A stretch of 64,000 bases of DNA from Edwardsiella anguillarum ET080813. GTDB taxonomy: Bacteria; Pseudomonadota; Gammaproteobacteria; Enterobacterales; Enterobacteriaceae. Every line of letters starts with the position of its first letter. Position 1 is the first letter of the stretch. Both the position numbers and the translations under genes were made by a program. The notes beneath the pieces were generated by a model, which had not been told where the DNA came from, did not search any database, and saw nothing but the letters and a program-made list of their open reading frames with translations. Shown here one piece after another: positions 39,712 to 54,207 of this stretch. The stretch covers positions 1,674,001-1,738,000 of the forward strand of contig NZ_CP006664.1 of the NCBI RefSeq assembly GCF_000264765.2, read 5' to 3'.

Positions 39712-40698
39712 TCAATACATCGGCGTTAACTGTAGCGGAGCGGCCTGTAACAGACGGACCTGCTCTTGAAATACCTGGGTCTGGCGCAGCCAGAACTGGG
39801 ACTCGCCCATCCAGGGAAAACTGCGCGGAAACGCGGGATCCTGCCAGCGGCGGCAGATCCAGGCCACATAGTGGATCATCCGCATGGCACGTAGCGGCTC
39901 AATCAGCGCCAGCTCACGCAGATCGAAATCGCTGAATTCGCCGTAGGCCTCCAGCAGTACATCCAGCTGTACGCGCTTCTCAGCGTCATCTCCATTCAGT
40001 AGCATCCACAAATCCTGGATCGCCGGGCCGTTGCGCGCATCGTCCAGATCCACGAACAGTGGACCATCGCGCCACAGTATATTTCCCGGGTGGCAGTCAC
40101 CGTGCAGACGCAGCTGTGGCAAATCATCCCGCCAGCACGGAAGCAACGCCGCAATCAACGTATCTAACGCCGATAGCAGCGCAGATCGCTGCGCTTCGGG
40201 CACCAGAGGGCTTTCCGCCAGCAGCGCCCGCGGCTGGTAGACATATTCGTCCAGCCCAATGGTCGGCCGGCAGCCAAACAGCTGACGTCGGCCTACCTGA
40301 TGGATACGCCCCAGATAGCGCCCAACCCACTCCAGCTGGTCGAGGCTATCGACCTCATACTCACGCCCCCCTAGACTGGGAAAGACCGCAAAGGCATATC
40401 CATGGTAGTGATGCAGCGTGGCACCATTCAGGAACAGCGGTGCCGCCAGCGGGATCTCCTGCGCGGCCAGCTCGGCAGAGAAAGCATGCTCCTCTGCGAT
40501 CTGGGCATCGCTCCAACGCTCGGGCCGATAGAACTTCACCACATAGCGTCGTCTCTCCTCATCCATCAGCTGATAGACGCGGTTTTCATAGCTGTTCAGC
40601 TCACTAAGACCGGAATCAACGCGGATCCCCGTACTCTCCAGCGCATCCAGGATGAGATCCGGTGTCAGAGTTTGAAAATTAAAGGCCGACGTCGTCAT
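39712..40698 (-). CDS. srkA: Stress response kinase A (SrkA/RdoA)
   Basis: Cytosolic Ser/Thr kinase of the aminoglycoside-phosphotransferase fold, part of the Cpx envelope-stress regulon in E. coli and linked to survival after stress. The 328-residue length equals E. coli. The catalytic loop is LHGDCHPGNILW and the metal-binding aspartate is in FVDLDDARNG. It forms the operon yihD-srkA-dsbA; yihD ends 4 nt before the srkA start. Confidence 0.96.
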   Translation of the reverse strand: MTTSAFNFQTLTPDLILDALESTGIRVDSGLSELNSYENRVYQLMDEERRRYVVKFYRPERWSDAQIAEEHAFSAELAAQEIPLAAPLFLNGATLHHYHGYAFAVFPSLGGREYEVDSLDQLEWVGRYLGRIHQVGRRQLFGCRPTIGLDEYVYQPRALLAESPLVPEAQRSALLSALDTLIAALLPCWRDDLPQLRLHGDCHPGNILWRDGPLFVDLDDARNGPAIQDLWMLLNGDDAEKRVQLDVLLEAYGEFSDFDLRELALIEPLRAMRMIHYVAWICRRWQDPAFPRSFPWMGESQFWLRQTQVFQEQVRLLQAAPLQLTPMY

Positions 40699-40702
40699 AG
40701 CA

Positions 40703-40972
40703 TCAATCTTTAATCACGCCGCGCGCGCGCAGTAGGGCCGTTTTGAAATCCTCTTCATAGTCTTTTTGCAGGCCCGGGATCACCGCGCTCTTCTCACTGT
40801 CGCGCATTTTCAGGTGATAGATCAGAATATCATCAGTAAGATCGGCCAGTGCGCCCTCATAGCCCGCCTCGTCGGCCAGTTTCTGTAAAAACTGCATCAG
40901 GTTCAGATCCGGTTCCTGCTGCCAGGCCGGATGGATTAACTCAATAAGCTCATTAACGCGATGGCATTTCAT
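40703..40972 (-). CDS. yihD: YihD family protein (DUF1040)
   Basis: An 89-residue soluble protein, [20 protein letters not shown]..., matching E. coli YihD in length and position. Function is unknown. It is the first gene of the yihD-srkA-dsbA operon and is divergent from mobA across 172 nt. Confidence 0.95.
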   Translation of the reverse strand: MKCHRVNELIELIHPAWQQEPDLNLMQFLQKLADEAGYEGALADLTDDILIYHLKMRDSEKSAVIPGLQKDYEEDFKTALLRARGVIKD

Positions 40973-41144
40973 AGAGTACGCTCTCTTATCTATTCACAGG
41001 GCTGCTAAAACTAGCAATCCTAATTTAGCAAAGATAGTCGTTTACCGTGTAACACTCACTATTTACAAACTATTACATCGTCATTAAAGGGGCGCTATGA
41101 TAGAGCATCGTTCGACATCTACAGCTTACAGGAGCGCTTTCACA

Positions 41145-41729
41145 ATGCAGGACATTGAGGGGGTTATTTTAGCGGGCGGGCGGGCCACCAGGATGCAGGG
41201 TAGAGATAAAGGATTGGTTACACTCAACGCCATACCCCTGTACCAGCAGGTTTTACAACGTCTAGCGCCCCAGGTATCCCGGGTCGTCATCAGCGCCAAT
41301 CGAAATCAACAGACCTACCGACAAAGCGGCTGCGAAGTGCTCAGCGACAGCATGGCGGGCTTTCCTGGCCCCTTGGCCGGCGTGCTAACGGCGCTGGAGC
41401 AGTGCCAAACGCCGTGGCTTATCTCTGTTCCCTGCGATGTCCCCTTTATTCCCGCCGATCTGGTCAACGTACTCTGGCAAGGCAAAGGCGACGCCCTCGC
41501 AGCCTATATTGACGACGGCGAGCGCCGCCACCCGACGCTCGCCCTATGGCACCGCAGCCTGCTGCCGCAGCTACGCACCTTTCTGCTGCGGGGAGAGCGT
41601 AAGCTCATGCTATTCATGCAATGGGTTGATGCGCAGCCCATACGCTATGCCGATCCCACGCTCTTTATCAATATTAATAGTCTGCAAGAGTGCCAGCAGA
41701 CACAACAACAGGGACACACATCACCGTGA
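41145..41729 (+). CDS. mobA: Molybdenum cofactor guanylyltransferase MobA
   Basis: Adds GMP to molybdopterin to make the bis-MGD cofactor of anaerobic oxidoreductases. From the ATG at 41145 it is 194 residues, the E. coli length; AGGAG lies 10 nt upstream. An earlier in-frame ATG at 41097 adds 16 unconserved residues. The nucleotide-binding signature is VILAGGRATRMQGRDKGL, and the metal-binding aspartate is in PCDVPFIP. The TGA overlaps the mobB GTG start. Confidence 0.95.
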   Translation: MQDIEGVILAGGRATRMQGRDKGLVTLNAIPLYQQVLQRLAPQVSRVVISANRNQQTYRQSGCEVLSDSMAGFPGPLAGVLTALEQCQTPWLISVPCDVPFIPADLVNVLWQGKGDALAAYIDDGERRHPTLALWHRSLLPQLRTFLLRGERKLMLFMQWVDAQPIRYADPTLFININSLQECQQTQQQGHTSP

Positions 41730-42244
41730 CGACCCCACCACTCTTGGGCATTGCCGCCTATAGCGGTACCGGAAAAACCACGCTGCTGAAACAGCTGATT
41801 CCCAGCCTAAAAGCCCGGGGGATCCGCATCGCCCTAATCAAGCACACCCATCACGATATGGATGTCGATACCCCGGGTAAAGACAGCTATGAGCTGCGTA
41901 AAGCCGGTGCGGATCAAACGCTGGTCGCCAGCGATCTACGCTGGGCGTTGATGAGTGAAACGCCGGAGAGGCAGCCGCTGGACTTACGCTTTCTGGCCTC
42001 ACGCATCGATGCCAGGCGCTGCGATTTAATTCTGGTCGAGGGATTTAAACATGAGCACATTGCCAAAATAGCGCTCTACCGGCACGCGGTTGGCAAGCCC
42101 TTTAGCGGCCTTATCGACGAGTACGTCATTGCGCTGGCCAGCGACAGCCGCCATGACTGCGCCGTCCCATTCCTGGATATTAATAACCCCGATGAAATTG
42201 CAGCCTTCGTCCAGCGTTGGTTAGAGCAACAAGCTAAAGGGTAA
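41726..42244 (+). CDS. mobB: Molybdopterin-guanine dinucleotide biosynthesis adaptor MobB
   Basis: GTP-binding partner of MobA. The 172-residue protein starts at a GTG that overlaps the mobA stop (GTGA). The P-loop is IAAYSGTGKTT near residue 14, followed by KHTHHDMDVDTPGKDSYELR and LILVEGFKHE, all conserved with E. coli. Longer in-frame starts lie inside mobA and are not conserved. Confidence 0.95.
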   Translation: MTTPPLLGIAAYSGTGKTTLLKQLIPSLKARGIRIALIKHTHHDMDVDTPGKDSYELRKAGADQTLVASDLRWALMSETPERQPLDLRFLASRIDARRCDLILVEGFKHEHIAKIALYRHAVGKPFSGLIDEYVIALASDSRHDCAVPFLDINNPDEIAAFVQRWLEQQAKG

Positions 42245-42269
42245 GGTGAGATCTTCTATGTATAAAAAG

Positions 42270-42288
42270 ACCGCCAACGGCGGTTTTT
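42270..42288 (+). terminator. Terminator of mobAB
   Basis: ACCGCC-AAC-GGCGGT followed by a T-run, 26 nt after the mobB stop. Confidence 0.85.
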
Positions 42289-42313
42289 CACAGGATCTGG
42301 CCTGGCTTCAGAC

Positions 42314-42346
42314 GCAAAAAAGCCGCTCTGTGAGCGGCTTTTTTGC
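42314..42346 (-). terminator. rRNA operon terminator
   Basis: A perfect inverted repeat with 15-nt arms (GCAAAAAAGCCGCTC and complement) around TGT. It directly follows the second 5S gene on the minus strand and can also stop readthrough from mobAB. Confidence 0.9.
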
Positions 42347-42354
42347 TTTATTTA

Positions 42355-42474
42355 ATGCTTGGCAGTTCCCTACTCTCGCATGGGGAGACCCCACACTACC
42401 ATCGGCGCTACGGCGTTTCACTTCTGAGTTCGGCATGGGGTCAGGTGGGACCACCGCGCTATCGCCGCCAAGCA
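42355..42474 (-). rRNA. rrf: 5S rRNA, distal copy
   Basis: 120 nt, lying after tRNA-Thr at the end of the operon. It differs from the other 5S gene by paired changes in helix I (TGCTTGG/CCAAGCA instead of TGCCTGG/CCAGGCA) and a GTGGTCCC versus GTGGTTCC difference, so the fold is kept. Confidence 0.97.
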
Positions 42475-42506
42475 AATTCTTTTTGCCGAACAAAACCCCG
42501 AAAAAG

Positions 42507-42582
42507 TGGTGCTGATACCCAGAATCGAACTGGGGACCTCACCCTTACCAAGGGTGCGCTCTACCGACTGAGCCATATCAGC
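42507..42582 (-). tRNA. thrV: tRNA-Thr (GGT)
   Basis: 76 nt with encoded CCA end, anticodon loop CTTGGTAAG and T-loop GGTTCGAATC-type sequence (here AGTTCGATT). It lies between the two 5S genes, as thrV does in E. coli rrnD. Confidence 0.96.
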
Positions 42583-42594
42583 ACGCTAAATTTG

Positions 42595-42714
42595 ATGCCT
42601 GGCAGTTCCCTACTCTCGCATGGGGAGACCCCACACTACCATCGGCGCTACGGCGTTTCACTTCTGAGTTCGGCATGGGGTCAGGTGGAACCACCGCGCT
42701 ATCGCCGCCAGGCA
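42595..42714 (-). rRNA. rrf: 5S rRNA, proximal copy
   Basis: 120 nt, starting TGCCTGGCGGCGATAGCGCG on the minus strand and ending GGAACTGCCAGGCAT. It directly follows 23S rRNA. Confidence 0.98.
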
Positions 42715-42802
42715 AATTCTGTTTTACCAACCGCCATCACTGGCCATCGGTTCCAATCTTGAACAAGCTAAATTCGTCTCTCTAAAACACCTTCGGTGTT
42801 GT

Positions 42803-45710
<2,908 letters not shown>

Positions 45711-45815
45711 TCACAACCCGAAGATGTTTCACTTCGTGCTGTAAGCATTTGAGAGACTCTCGAATCACTTATTAAAAGCAATTCGATTGTTTTCGAATTT
45801 TCAGCTTGTTCCAGA

Positions 45816-45828
45816 TTGTTAAAGAGCA
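45816..45828 (-). promoter_or_regulatory. Spacer boxA antitermination element
   Basis: GCTCTTTAACAAT on the minus strand, between tRNA-Ala and 23S. This is the rrn boxA that recruits NusB/NusE. Confidence 0.8.
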
Positions 45829-45871
45829 AAATATTTCACAACATGCTGATTTCTCAGTATGTTCTGAAATA

Positions 45872-45947
45872 TGGTGGAGCTATGCGGGATCGAACCGCAG
45901 ACCTCCTGCGTGCAAAGCAGGCGCTCTCCCAGCTGAGCTATAGCCCC
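45872..45947 (-). tRNA. alaT: tRNA-Ala (TGC)
   Basis: 76 nt with CCA. GGGGCTATAGCTCAGCTGGG acceptor/D-arm and anticodon loop TTTGCAC are visible on the minus strand. It lies in the 16S-23S spacer. Confidence 0.97.
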
Positions 45948-46002
45948 ATGACTTTACTGCCGATACCTTATTACCACCGTCCGCTTCACCCAGGAAGGGA
46001 GT

Positions 46003-46079
<77 letters not shown>

Positions 46080-46104
46080 GCATAAGGTATTTGCTCGAAC
46101 ATCT

Positions 46105-46121
46105 ATCAGACAATCTGTGTG
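46105..46121 (-). repeat. 16S processing stem, 3' arm
   Basis: ATCAGACAATCTGTGTG is the exact complement of 47813-47829 on the other side of 16S. The two 17-nt arms form the RNase III processing stem of 16S precursor rRNA. Confidence 0.85.
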
Positions 46122-46148
46122 AGCACTACACAATTTCGTATCTTCAGG

Positions 46149-47692
<1,544 letters not shown>

Positions 47693-47812
47693 AAAGCTTG
47701 ATGCTCAAAGAAATTAAACTGTTTATTCGTAATGAATTAACTGCTGTCACTCTTCAAGACTTTAAATATTTTGGCATTCCGAGGAATGCTTAATACGAAT
47801 CTTGCGAGTGCC

Positions 47813-47829
47813 CACACAGATTGTCTGAT
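47813..47829 (-). repeat. 16S processing stem, 5' arm
   Basis: CACACAGATTGTCTGAT pairs perfectly with 46105-46121 to form the RNase III stem around 16S. Confidence 0.85.
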
Positions 47830-47832
47830 AAT

Positions 47833-47844
47833 TTGTTAAAGAGC
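47833..47844 (-). promoter_or_regulatory. Leader boxA antitermination element
   Basis: GCTCTTTAACAA on the minus strand in the rrn leader, the conserved boxA for Nus-factor antitermination. Confidence 0.85.
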
Positions 47845-47888
47845 GTCGCCGTGAAAACCCGTTGAGTTATCACCGGCGTGGGCTGCGT

Positions 47889-47916
47889 ATATTACGCTTT
47901 TCGCCCGCAGAGTCAA
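47889..47916 (-). promoter_or_regulatory. rRNA promoter P2
   Basis: On the minus strand, TTGACT (-35) and TAATAT (-10) are separated by 16 bp, the arrangement of E. coli rrn P2. Confidence 0.87.
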
Positions 47917-47985
47917 GCATTTATTTTTGCTTTCTCTACCTGACTGGGCTACGAGTTGGTCGTTGTTCCCGGTCAGTGGAGGCGC

Positions 47986-48036
47986 ATTATAGGGACTTCT
48001 CGCGACGTGACAAGTCTTAATTTAAAAAAAATTCTC
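47986..48036 (-). promoter_or_regulatory. rRNA promoter P1 with UP element
   Basis: On the minus strand, TTGTCA (-35, 48008-48013) and TATAAT (-10, 47986-47991) are separated by 16 bp, followed by the GC-rich discriminator GCGCC. An A/T-rich UP element lies at 48014-48036. The layout is the same as E. coli rrn P1, so ppGpp/DksA and growth-rate control are expected. Confidence 0.92.
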
Positions 48037-48174
48037 AACTGCGCTCATTTTCACCATCTCGCACAAAAAAACGTAATATCGGACTCTTTTCATCCAACAG
48101 TACAACGTGATTTGTTTTTTGTAGGATAAAATAGAGGAATATAGATATGCATACCTGATTAGGATCGACTAACC

Positions 48175-48867
48175 ATGCAACTAAATGCTCAACAACAAGC
48201 CGCCCAGCGCAATCTTTCCTATCTTCTTGCTGAGAAGATAGGGCAGCGGATCCTGTCCGGCGAATATCAGTCCGGCAGCATTCTGCCGGGAGAACTCGAA
48301 CTGGGTGAGATCTATGGTGTCAGCCGCACCGCCGTACGTGAGGCGGTAAAAATGCTGGCGGCCAAAGGTATGCTGCTACCGCGCCCGCGCATTGGTACGC
48401 GCGTCATGCCGAGCAGCAGCTGGAATTTTCTCGACCAGGAGCTGCTGACCTGGTGGCTGACCCGAGAGAATTTTGAACACGTCAAAGATCACTTCCTGGT
48501 ACTGCGCAATGCGCTGGAGCCACAAGCCTGTCTGCTGACGGCGCTGCACGCCAGCGGCACCGATAAAGCCGCTATCAATAACCTGATGCATGAAATGCGC
48601 GAGCTCAATAGCCATTTTGATCGCGAACGCTGGATTCGGGTCGATGTACAATTCCACCAGCAAATCTACAAGGCCAGCGCTAACCCGTTCCTGACCTCGT
48701 TCTCCAACTTGTTCAACTCGGTTTACCAAAGCTACTTCCGTTCGGTAACCGGTAATGAAGTCGTCAAGCTGGAGCAGCACCAGGCGATCGTCGATGCCAT
48801 CCTCGCCGGCGACGCCCAGGGGGCCTATGTGGCCTGTCAGGGTCTACTGGGTATAGACGGAGCCTAA
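48175..48867 (+). CDS. yieP: GntR/FadR-family regulator YieP
   Basis: A 230-residue regulator, the same length as E. coli YieP. The winged HTH is near residues 35-65 ([20 protein letters not shown]) and the C-terminal FadR-type helical domain carries conserved metal-binding histidines ([14 protein letters not shown]). The ligand and regulon are not well defined. It is divergent from the rRNA promoters and is followed by hsrA 17 nt later, as in E. coli upstream of rrnC. Confidence 0.94.
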   Translation: MQLNAQQQAAQRNLSYLLAEKIGQRILSGEYQSGSILPGELELGEIYGVSRTAVREAVKMLAAKGMLLPRPRIGTRVMPSSSWNFLDQELLTWWLTRENFEHVKDHFLVLRNALEPQACLLTALHASGTDKAAINNLMHEMRELNSHFDRERWIRVDVQFHQQIYKASANPFLTSFSNLFNSVYQSYFRSVTGNEVVKLEQHQAIVDAILAGDAQGAYVACQGLLGIDGA

Positions 48868-48884
48868 CACTCGACGGAAAACTT

Positions 48885-50303
48885 ATGACCCAGACCGCCC
48901 GGAGTATGGCTGGCCTGCCCTGGATTGCGGCAATGGCTTTTTTTATGCAGGCGCTGGATGCCACTATCCTGAACACCGCACTGCCCGCCATCGCCCGTAG
49001 TCTGGCCCGCTCCCCGCTGGTGATGCAGTCTGCCATCATCAGCTATACCCTGACGGTCGCGATGCTGATCCCCATCAGCGGCTGGATAGCCGATAGGCTG
49101 GGGACTCGGCGCGTCTTTATTGCCGCTGTCTCGCTATTCTCGTTTGGCTCCCTGCTGTGCGCGCTGTCCGGCTCACTGGAGATGCTGGTCGCCTCTCGCG
49201 TTTTACAGGGCATTGGCGGGGCGATGATGATGCCGGTTGCCCGTCTCGCGCTCCTGCGCGCCTATCCGCGCGATGAGCTGTTGCCAGTACTCAACTTCAT
49301 CAGCTTACCGGGCTTGGTGGGCCCCGTGCTCGGCCCTTTGCTCGGCGGTTGGCTCGTCACCTATGCCACCTGGCACTGGATTTTCCTGATCAATATTCCG
49401 ATTGGTATTATCGGCATCCTCTATGCCCTACGCTATATGCCTGACTTTACCGCCCCTACCCGCGGCTTTGACATGCTTGGCTTTATGCTATTTGGCCTAG
49501 GGCTGGTGCTGCTCTCATGTGGCATGGAGCTATTCGGCGAGCAGGCGCTACCGCAGCCCTATGCCTGGGGCGGCATATTGGCGGGCCTCGGCTCGTTGCT
49601 ACTGTATATCCTGCACGCCCGACGCCACCCCCACCCGCTTATCGCCCTGCCTCTATTTCGTACCCATACCTTCTCCGTCGGTATCGTGGGCAACATAGCC
49701 TCACGCCTGGGCACCGGCTGCATTCCATTCCTGATGCCGCTCATGCTGCAGGTAGGATTCGGCTATAGTGCCATTATTGCGGGCTGCATGATGGCGCCGA
49801 CGGCACTGGGGTCGATGCTGGGAAAATCGCTGGTTACCGGCGTACTGCGCCGTCAGGGATATCGTAATACGCTGGTGGGGGTGACGCTGATTATCGGCCT
49901 AACGATCGCGCAATTCTCCCTACAGAAGCCTGAAATGCCCCTGTGGCTGCTGATCCTGCCGCTGTTTCTGCTGGGGATGTTCATGTCCACCCAGTTTACC
50001 GCAATGAACACGATTACCCTGGGCGATCTGAGCGACCAAAATGCCAGCGCGGGCAACAGCGTACTGGCGGTGACCCAGCAGCTGTCCATCAGCTTTGGCG
50101 TTGCCGTCAGCGCCGCAGTGCTGCGCTTTTATGATACTCAGGTTGCTGGGTCACTGGTGGATCACTTCCACTATACCTTTATTACAATGGGCGCTATCAC
50201 CCTGCTGTCGGCTAGCGTATTTCTGTTGCTCCATCCCAAGGATGGCGACCACTTGCTGAAGGGCCGCCGCGTCCCACGTCGGCGCGATGCACCTCATCCG
50301 TGA
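48885..50303 (+). CDS. hsrA: MFS transporter HsrA (14-TM DHA2-like)
   Basis: A 472-residue inner-membrane drug/H+ antiporter-family protein, [20 protein letters not shown] at the N-terminus, very close to E. coli HsrA (YieO, 475 aa). Motif A is [12 protein letters not shown] and motif C is [14 protein letters not shown]. The physiological substrate is unknown; in E. coli overexpression is linked to homocysteine resistance. Its 3' end overlaps convergent rbsR by 10 nt. Confidence 0.93.
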   Translation: MTQTARSMAGLPWIAAMAFFMQALDATILNTALPAIARSLARSPLVMQSAIISYTLTVAMLIPISGWIADRLGTRRVFIAAVSLFSFGSLLCALSGSLEMLVASRVLQGIGGAMMMPVARLALLRAYPRDELLPVLNFISLPGLVGPVLGPLLGGWLVTYATWHWIFLINIPIGIIGILYALRYMPDFTAPTRGFDMLGFMLFGLGLVLLSCGMELFGEQALPQPYAWGGILAGLGSLLLYILHARRHPHPLIALPLFRTHTFSVGIVGNIASRLGTGCIPFLMPLMLQVGFGYSAIIAGCMMAPTALGSMLGKSLVTGVLRRQGYRNTLVGVTLIIGLTIAQFSLQKPEMPLWLLILPLFLLGMFMSTQFTAMNTITLGDLSDQNASAGNSVLAVTQQLSISFGVAVSAAVLRFYDTQVAGSLVDHFHYTFITMGAITLLSASVFLLLHPKDGDHLLKGRRVPRRRDAPHP

Positions 50304-51301
50304 TGGACGGAGACCGAGCCTCGCTCGATAAGCTGGGGGGTTAATACCAGCGTCTGCGGCTCCCGCGTCGGGTGCTTCAGGCGGTGTACTAACGTATCGA
50401 CTGCCAGCTCTCCCAGCTCATCCTTGGGCTGATGGATCGTCGTTAACGGCGGCGACATATAGCGCGCCAGCTCAATATCGTCATAGCCGACGACCGCAAC
50501 ATCGTCGCCCACCCGCAGTCCGGCTTCAAACAGCACCTGATATACGCCGACGGCCATCGCATCATTGCCGGTAAACAGCGCATGGGGCGGCGTCGGCAGC
50601 GTCAGCAGCTGTTTCATCGCCTGTACTCCGCCGGCAAACTCGAAATCGCCGAACAGGATGTACTCCGGCGGCACCGGCAGCGCGGCCTGTTTCATTTCAT
50701 ACAGAAAGCCTTCCAGACGCTGGCAAGAGGGAGACTTATCCTTAGGCCCCGCCAGACAGGCTATGCGGGTGTAGCCGCGTTCGATCAGATAGCGCGTCGC
50801 TATTTGCCCCCCCAGGAAAGAGTTATCCTGAATGATATCGTTCTGGCCATCGAACAGCGCCCAGTCCATCATCACCGTCGGCAGCGCGGGATAACGGGCA
50901 ATCATCTCCTGCGCCGGCCGAAAATTCTCGGTGCACATCATCAACAGACCGTCTACCCGCTTTTGCAGCAGCGTCTCCATGCTCTGGCTCATACGCGCCG
51001 GATCGCCCTCGGTGTTACACAGGATCAGGCTATAGCCCCGCTCATAGCAGCTGCGCTCGACCCCACGCACCACCTCAGCAAAGAAGGGGTTATTGCTGGT
51101 GGTAACCAGCATCCCAAGCGTGTGCGTCTGGTTCATCTTTAAGCTGCGGGCCAGCGCAGAGGGGGCATAATTCAGCTGCTGAACGGCCTCCAGAACGCGC
51201 TGACGCACGCTGTCGCTGACGAAGCGATTGTTATTGATGACATGGGATACGGTCGAGGTGGAGACGCCCGCGAGGCGGGCGACGTCCTTCATTGTTGCCA
51301 C
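50294..51301 (-). CDS. rbsR: Ribose operon repressor RbsR (LacI family)
   Basis: Represses rbsDACBK until ribose binds; in E. coli it also affects purine genes. The 335-residue protein has the LacI HTH and hinge at the N-terminus ([30 protein letters not shown]) and the periplasmic-binding-protein fold with [10 protein letters not shown]. It is the last gene of the rbs operon, 6 nt after rbsK. Confidence 0.96.
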   Translation of the reverse strand: MATMKDVARLAGVSTSTVSHVINNNRFVSDSVRQRVLEAVQQLNYAPSALARSLKMNQTHTLGMLVTTSNNPFFAEVVRGVERSCYERGYSLILCNTEGDPARMSQSMETLLQKRVDGLLMMCTENFRPAQEMIARYPALPTVMMDWALFDGQNDIIQDNSFLGGQIATRYLIERGYTRIACLAGPKDKSPSCQRLEGFLYEMKQAALPVPPEYILFGDFEFAGGVQAMKQLLTLPTPPHALFTGNDAMAVGVYQVLFEAGLRVGDDVAVVGYDDIELARYMSPPLTTIHQPKDELGELAVDTLVHRLKHPTREPQTLVLTPQLIERGSVSVHHG

Positions 51302-51307
51302 GTCCGA

Positions 51308-52237
51308 TTACTCCTGATGCGTCTGCAGGAAGGCATCGATCTCACGGCGCCAAGGGACGGAGGGCTGCGCACCCTCGCGCGTTACGGCGATCGCCGCGGC
51401 GGCATGGGCAAAGCGTACAGCGGCAGACAGCGTATTCCCCTCCAGCAGAGCGGTTAGCAGCGCGCCGTTGAAGGTATCCCCGGCGGCAATGGTATCGATG
51501 GCGTTAACCCTAAATCCCGGGATCACCCCGCCATGCCCCTCCTGGCTGACCCAAACGCCGCGGCGACCGAGCGTGATCATCACGGTCGCGATGCCTTTGC
51601 CATGCAATACGGCGGCGGCTTGGCGAGCGCTCTCATCGTCGTGGACCCGAATACCGGTCAGGCGCTCAGCCTCGGTCTCATTGGGGGTAATGACATCCAC
51701 CAGCCGCAACAGAGAGTCCGGCAGCGTCCGCGCCGGTGCCGGGTTCAAAATCACCTTGGTCTGATGCTCTCTGGCCAGCGTCGCGGCGGCCTCAACGGTC
51801 TCCAGCGGTGACTCCAGCTGCATCAGTAGCGCATCTGCCTGCGCCACCAGCGCCCGATGGCGGAATAGATACTGCGGCGTCAGCGCATGGTTAGCACCGG
51901 CGTTGATGCCAATGACATTCTCCCCATCCTGATTGACAAAAATCAGTGCCACGCCGGTGCTTTCGCCATCGACGCGCTCCACGGCGTGTATATCGATCCC
52001 ATCACCGGCCAGTTGGGTTCGTATCCGTTCGCCGATATCATCGGCGCCAACACAGGCAATAAAGGCAATATCCGCACCGCTGCGCCCGGCGGCAACGGCC
52101 TGATTGGCCCCTTTACCGCCGAATGCCACCTGATATCCCTGTCCGGTTAAGGTTTCGCCGGGGCGGGGAAAATGTTCAACCTTGAGAATGTGATCGGCAT
52201 TGATACTACCTAATACGACCAGTTTGCCTGTTTGCAT
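51308..52237 (-). CDS. rbsK: Ribokinase RbsK
   Basis: Phosphorylates ribose to ribose-5-phosphate. The 309-residue PfkB-family protein has the N-terminal GSINADHILKVEHFP, the GGKGANQAVAAGRSG motif near residue 43 and the catalytic-base motif DTIAAGDTFNGAL near residue 250. It follows rbsB by 72 nt with GC-rich hairpins in between. Confidence 0.97.
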   Translation of the reverse strand: MQTGKLVVLGSINADHILKVEHFPRPGETLTGQGYQVAFGGKGANQAVAAGRSGADIAFIACVGADDIGERIRTQLAGDGIDIHAVERVDGESTGVALIFVNQDGENVIGINAGANHALTPQYLFRHRALVAQADALLMQLESPLETVEAAATLAREHQTKVILNPAPARTLPDSLLRLVDVITPNETEAERLTGIRVHDDESARQAAAVLHGKGIATVMITLGRRGVWVSQEGHGGVIPGFRVNAIDTIAAGDTFNGALLTALLEGNTLSAAVRFAHAAAAIAVTREGAQPSVPWRREIDAFLQTHQE

Positions 52238-52256
52238 ATTCTGTATTCCTACTTAT

Positions 52257-52299
52257 CTACCGCCGCCGGTATCCCAGCGGCGGCGTTGCCCGGAGGGTC
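52257..52299 (-). repeat. Hairpins between rbsB and rbsK
   Basis: On the minus strand two GC-rich hairpins follow rbsB: CCGGGAG/CTCCGGG-type, then CGCCGCCGCTGG/CCGGCGGCGG. Such structures usually protect the abundant binding-protein mRNA from decay and lower rbsK expression. In E. coli the sRNA RbsZ comes from the rbsB 3' end; whether one does here is not visible. Confidence 0.5.
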
Positions 52300-52309
52300 T
52301 CCCGGTTCG

Positions 52310-53197
52310 TTACTTGGTGACCAGCTTCAGCTCAACCGGAATGTTGGCCGGTACTTTTTCCCCTTTGATCACCTTATCCGCGGTCTCGATGCCGATCACG
52401 CCGATCTGCTCAGGCTGCTGTGCTACGGTGGCCCCCAACTTACCGCTCTGTACGGCTTTTTCACCGTCTTGGGTTCCATCAAAGCCCACGACCAGCACAT
52501 CGCCGCGGCCCGCCGTCTGCAGCGCGCGCAACGCGCCGAGCGCCATTTCATCATTCTGTGCGAATACGGCCTGAACCTGCGGGTGCGCCGTGAGCAGGTT
52601 TTGCATGACGTTCAAGCCCTTAGTACGGTCAAAGTCGGCTGGCTGGCTGGCCAGTACGTCAAACTTATGGGCGACGACCGCCTGTTTAAAGCCTTCGCCG
52701 CGCTCACGGGCTGCCGAGGTTCCAGCGATCCCCTCCAGCTGAATGATCTTGGCACCGGTCCCCAGCTTCTGGGCGATAAAGTCACCGGCCAGCTTGCCGC
52801 CGGCGACGTTATCGGAGGCGATATGGCTAACCACGCTACCTTGGCTAGCCGCACGGTCAAGGGTGATCACCGGAATATTGGCCTGATTGGCCATTTTTAC
52901 CGCGTTGCCCACCGCATCGGAGTCCGTCGGGTTAATCAGCATCAGCTTAGCGCCGCGCACGGTCAGATCCTGTACGTTGGCCAGCTCTTTGGCCGGGTTG
53001 TTCTGTGAGTCCAATACCACCAGCTTGTATCCCAGCTTATTGGCCTCTTTCTGCGCGCCATCCTTCATCGACACAAAGAACGGGTTATTCAGGGTAGAAA
53101 CCACCAGGGCAATGGTGTCCTGCGCCATGGCGTTGGCACTCAGGGTGGCGCTCAGGGCCGCGGCGGAGATCAAGGTTGCCAGTTTTTTCATGTTCAT
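52310..53197 (-). CDS. rbsB: Ribose-binding periplasmic protein RbsB
   Basis: Periplasmic receptor for the RbsAC transporter and Trg chemotaxis. The 295-residue precursor has a signal peptide ending SANAMA-QDT (cleavage about residue 25). The mature part is nearly identical to E. coli in [19 protein letters not shown] and the ribose-contact region [10 protein letters not shown]. Confidence 0.97.
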   Translation of the reverse strand: MNMKKLATLISAAALSATLSANAMAQDTIALVVSTLNNPFFVSMKDGAQKEANKLGYKLVVLDSQNNPAKELANVQDLTVRGAKLMLINPTDSDAVGNAVKMANQANIPVITLDRAASQGSVVSHIASDNVAGGKLAGDFIAQKLGTGAKIIQLEGIAGTSAARERGEGFKQAVVAHKFDVLASQPADFDRTKGLNVMQNLLTAHPQVQAVFAQNDEMALGALRALQTAGRGDVLVVGFDGTQDGEKAVQSGKLGATVAQQPEQIGVIGIETADKVIKGEKVPANIPVELKLVTK

Positions 53198-53220
53198 CTC
53201 ATCGATTCCTGTAGGTAAGG

Positions 53221-54201
53221 TTATTTATTGCTTTTGTTGTCTACCAAAACCGCCAACAGAATCACCGCTGCCTTGACGATCATTTGGTAGTAGGAGGAAA
53301 CACCGAGTAAGTTTAGGCCGTTATTCAGGAAGCCAAGGATCAGGGCGCCGATCAGAGTTCCCATAATCCGCCCCTTACCGCCGGCCAGACTGGTCCCGCC
53401 CAGCACCACCGCCGCAATCGCATCCAGCTCATAGCCAGTGCCGGCCGTCGGCTGCGCCGAGGAGAGTCGGGCGACCTCGATCACACCGGCCAACGCCGAC
53501 AGCAAGCCGCACAGGGCATACACCGCAATCTTGACGCGATCGACGCTGATCCCGGACAGGCGCGTTGCCGCCTCATTCCCGCCCAGCGCGTAGATATAAC
53601 GCCCTAGGCGGGTGTGGTGCAGCATGTACCACGCCAGCGCAAAGACCACAATCATCAGCCAGATAGGCGTCGGCATCCCCAGAGGACGACCGATGCCAAA
53701 CCAGCCAAACAGATCCGCCTGCGCAGAGAAACCAGTATTGACCGGACTGCCATCGGTATACACCATCGTGACCCCGCGCAGCAGCAGCATCATCACCAGG
53801 GTCGCAATAAAGGCCTGAACCTTGCCCTTAGCCACGATAACGCCGGTGCAGCCGCCAATCGCCGCCCCCAGCGCCAGCGCCGCGCCAACCGCCACCAGCG
53901 CATTAACATCCATCCCGACAATGGACGCCGCGACCGCGCCGGTCAGCGCCAGCAGCGATCCCACGGACAGATCGATGCCAGAGGTCAGGATCACCAGCGT
54001 CATCCCTACGGCCATGATGGCGTTCACGGAGGTCTGCTGCAGAATGTTGAACAGATTATTGACGGTGAAGAAATTGGGGCTCATGGAGGAGACCACCGCG
54101 ATCAGCACCAGCAGGGCGATCAGCGATTTCTGCTCGACCAGCCAGACTTTGAGTCGGGCCTTGCTGAATCCGCCCTGGTTTGCAGTTACTTGGGTATTCA
54201 T
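53221..54201 (-). CDS. rbsC: Ribose ABC transporter permease RbsC
   Basis: A 326-residue membrane permease with about ten membrane segments. Family motifs [20 protein letters not shown] near residue 70 and [20 protein letters not shown] near residue 255 are intact; the latter is the EAA-like loop that contacts RbsA. It starts 6 nt after the rbsA stop. Confidence 0.97.
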   Translation of the reverse strand: MNTQVTANQGGFSKARLKVWLVEQKSLIALLVLIAVVSSMSPNFFTVNNLFNILQQTSVNAIMAVGMTLVILTSGIDLSVGSLLALTGAVAASIVGMDVNALVAVGAALALGAAIGGCTGVIVAKGKVQAFIATLVMMLLLRGVTMVYTDGSPVNTGFSAQADLFGWFGIGRPLGMPTPIWLMIVVFALAWYMLHHTRLGRYIYALGGNEAATRLSGISVDRVKIAVYALCGLLSALAGVIEVARLSSAQPTAGTGYELDAIAAVVLGGTSLAGGKGRIMGTLIGALILGFLNNGLNLLGVSSYYQMIVKAAVILLAVLVDNKSNK

Positions 54202-54207
54202 CGGGGA

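Noticed and set aside
42246-42354. Two adjacent hairpins with A and T tracts, considered as an attenuator or insertion-sequence end
   Set aside because: They are explained as the mobAB terminator and the rRNA operon terminator facing each other. There is no transposase and no target duplication.
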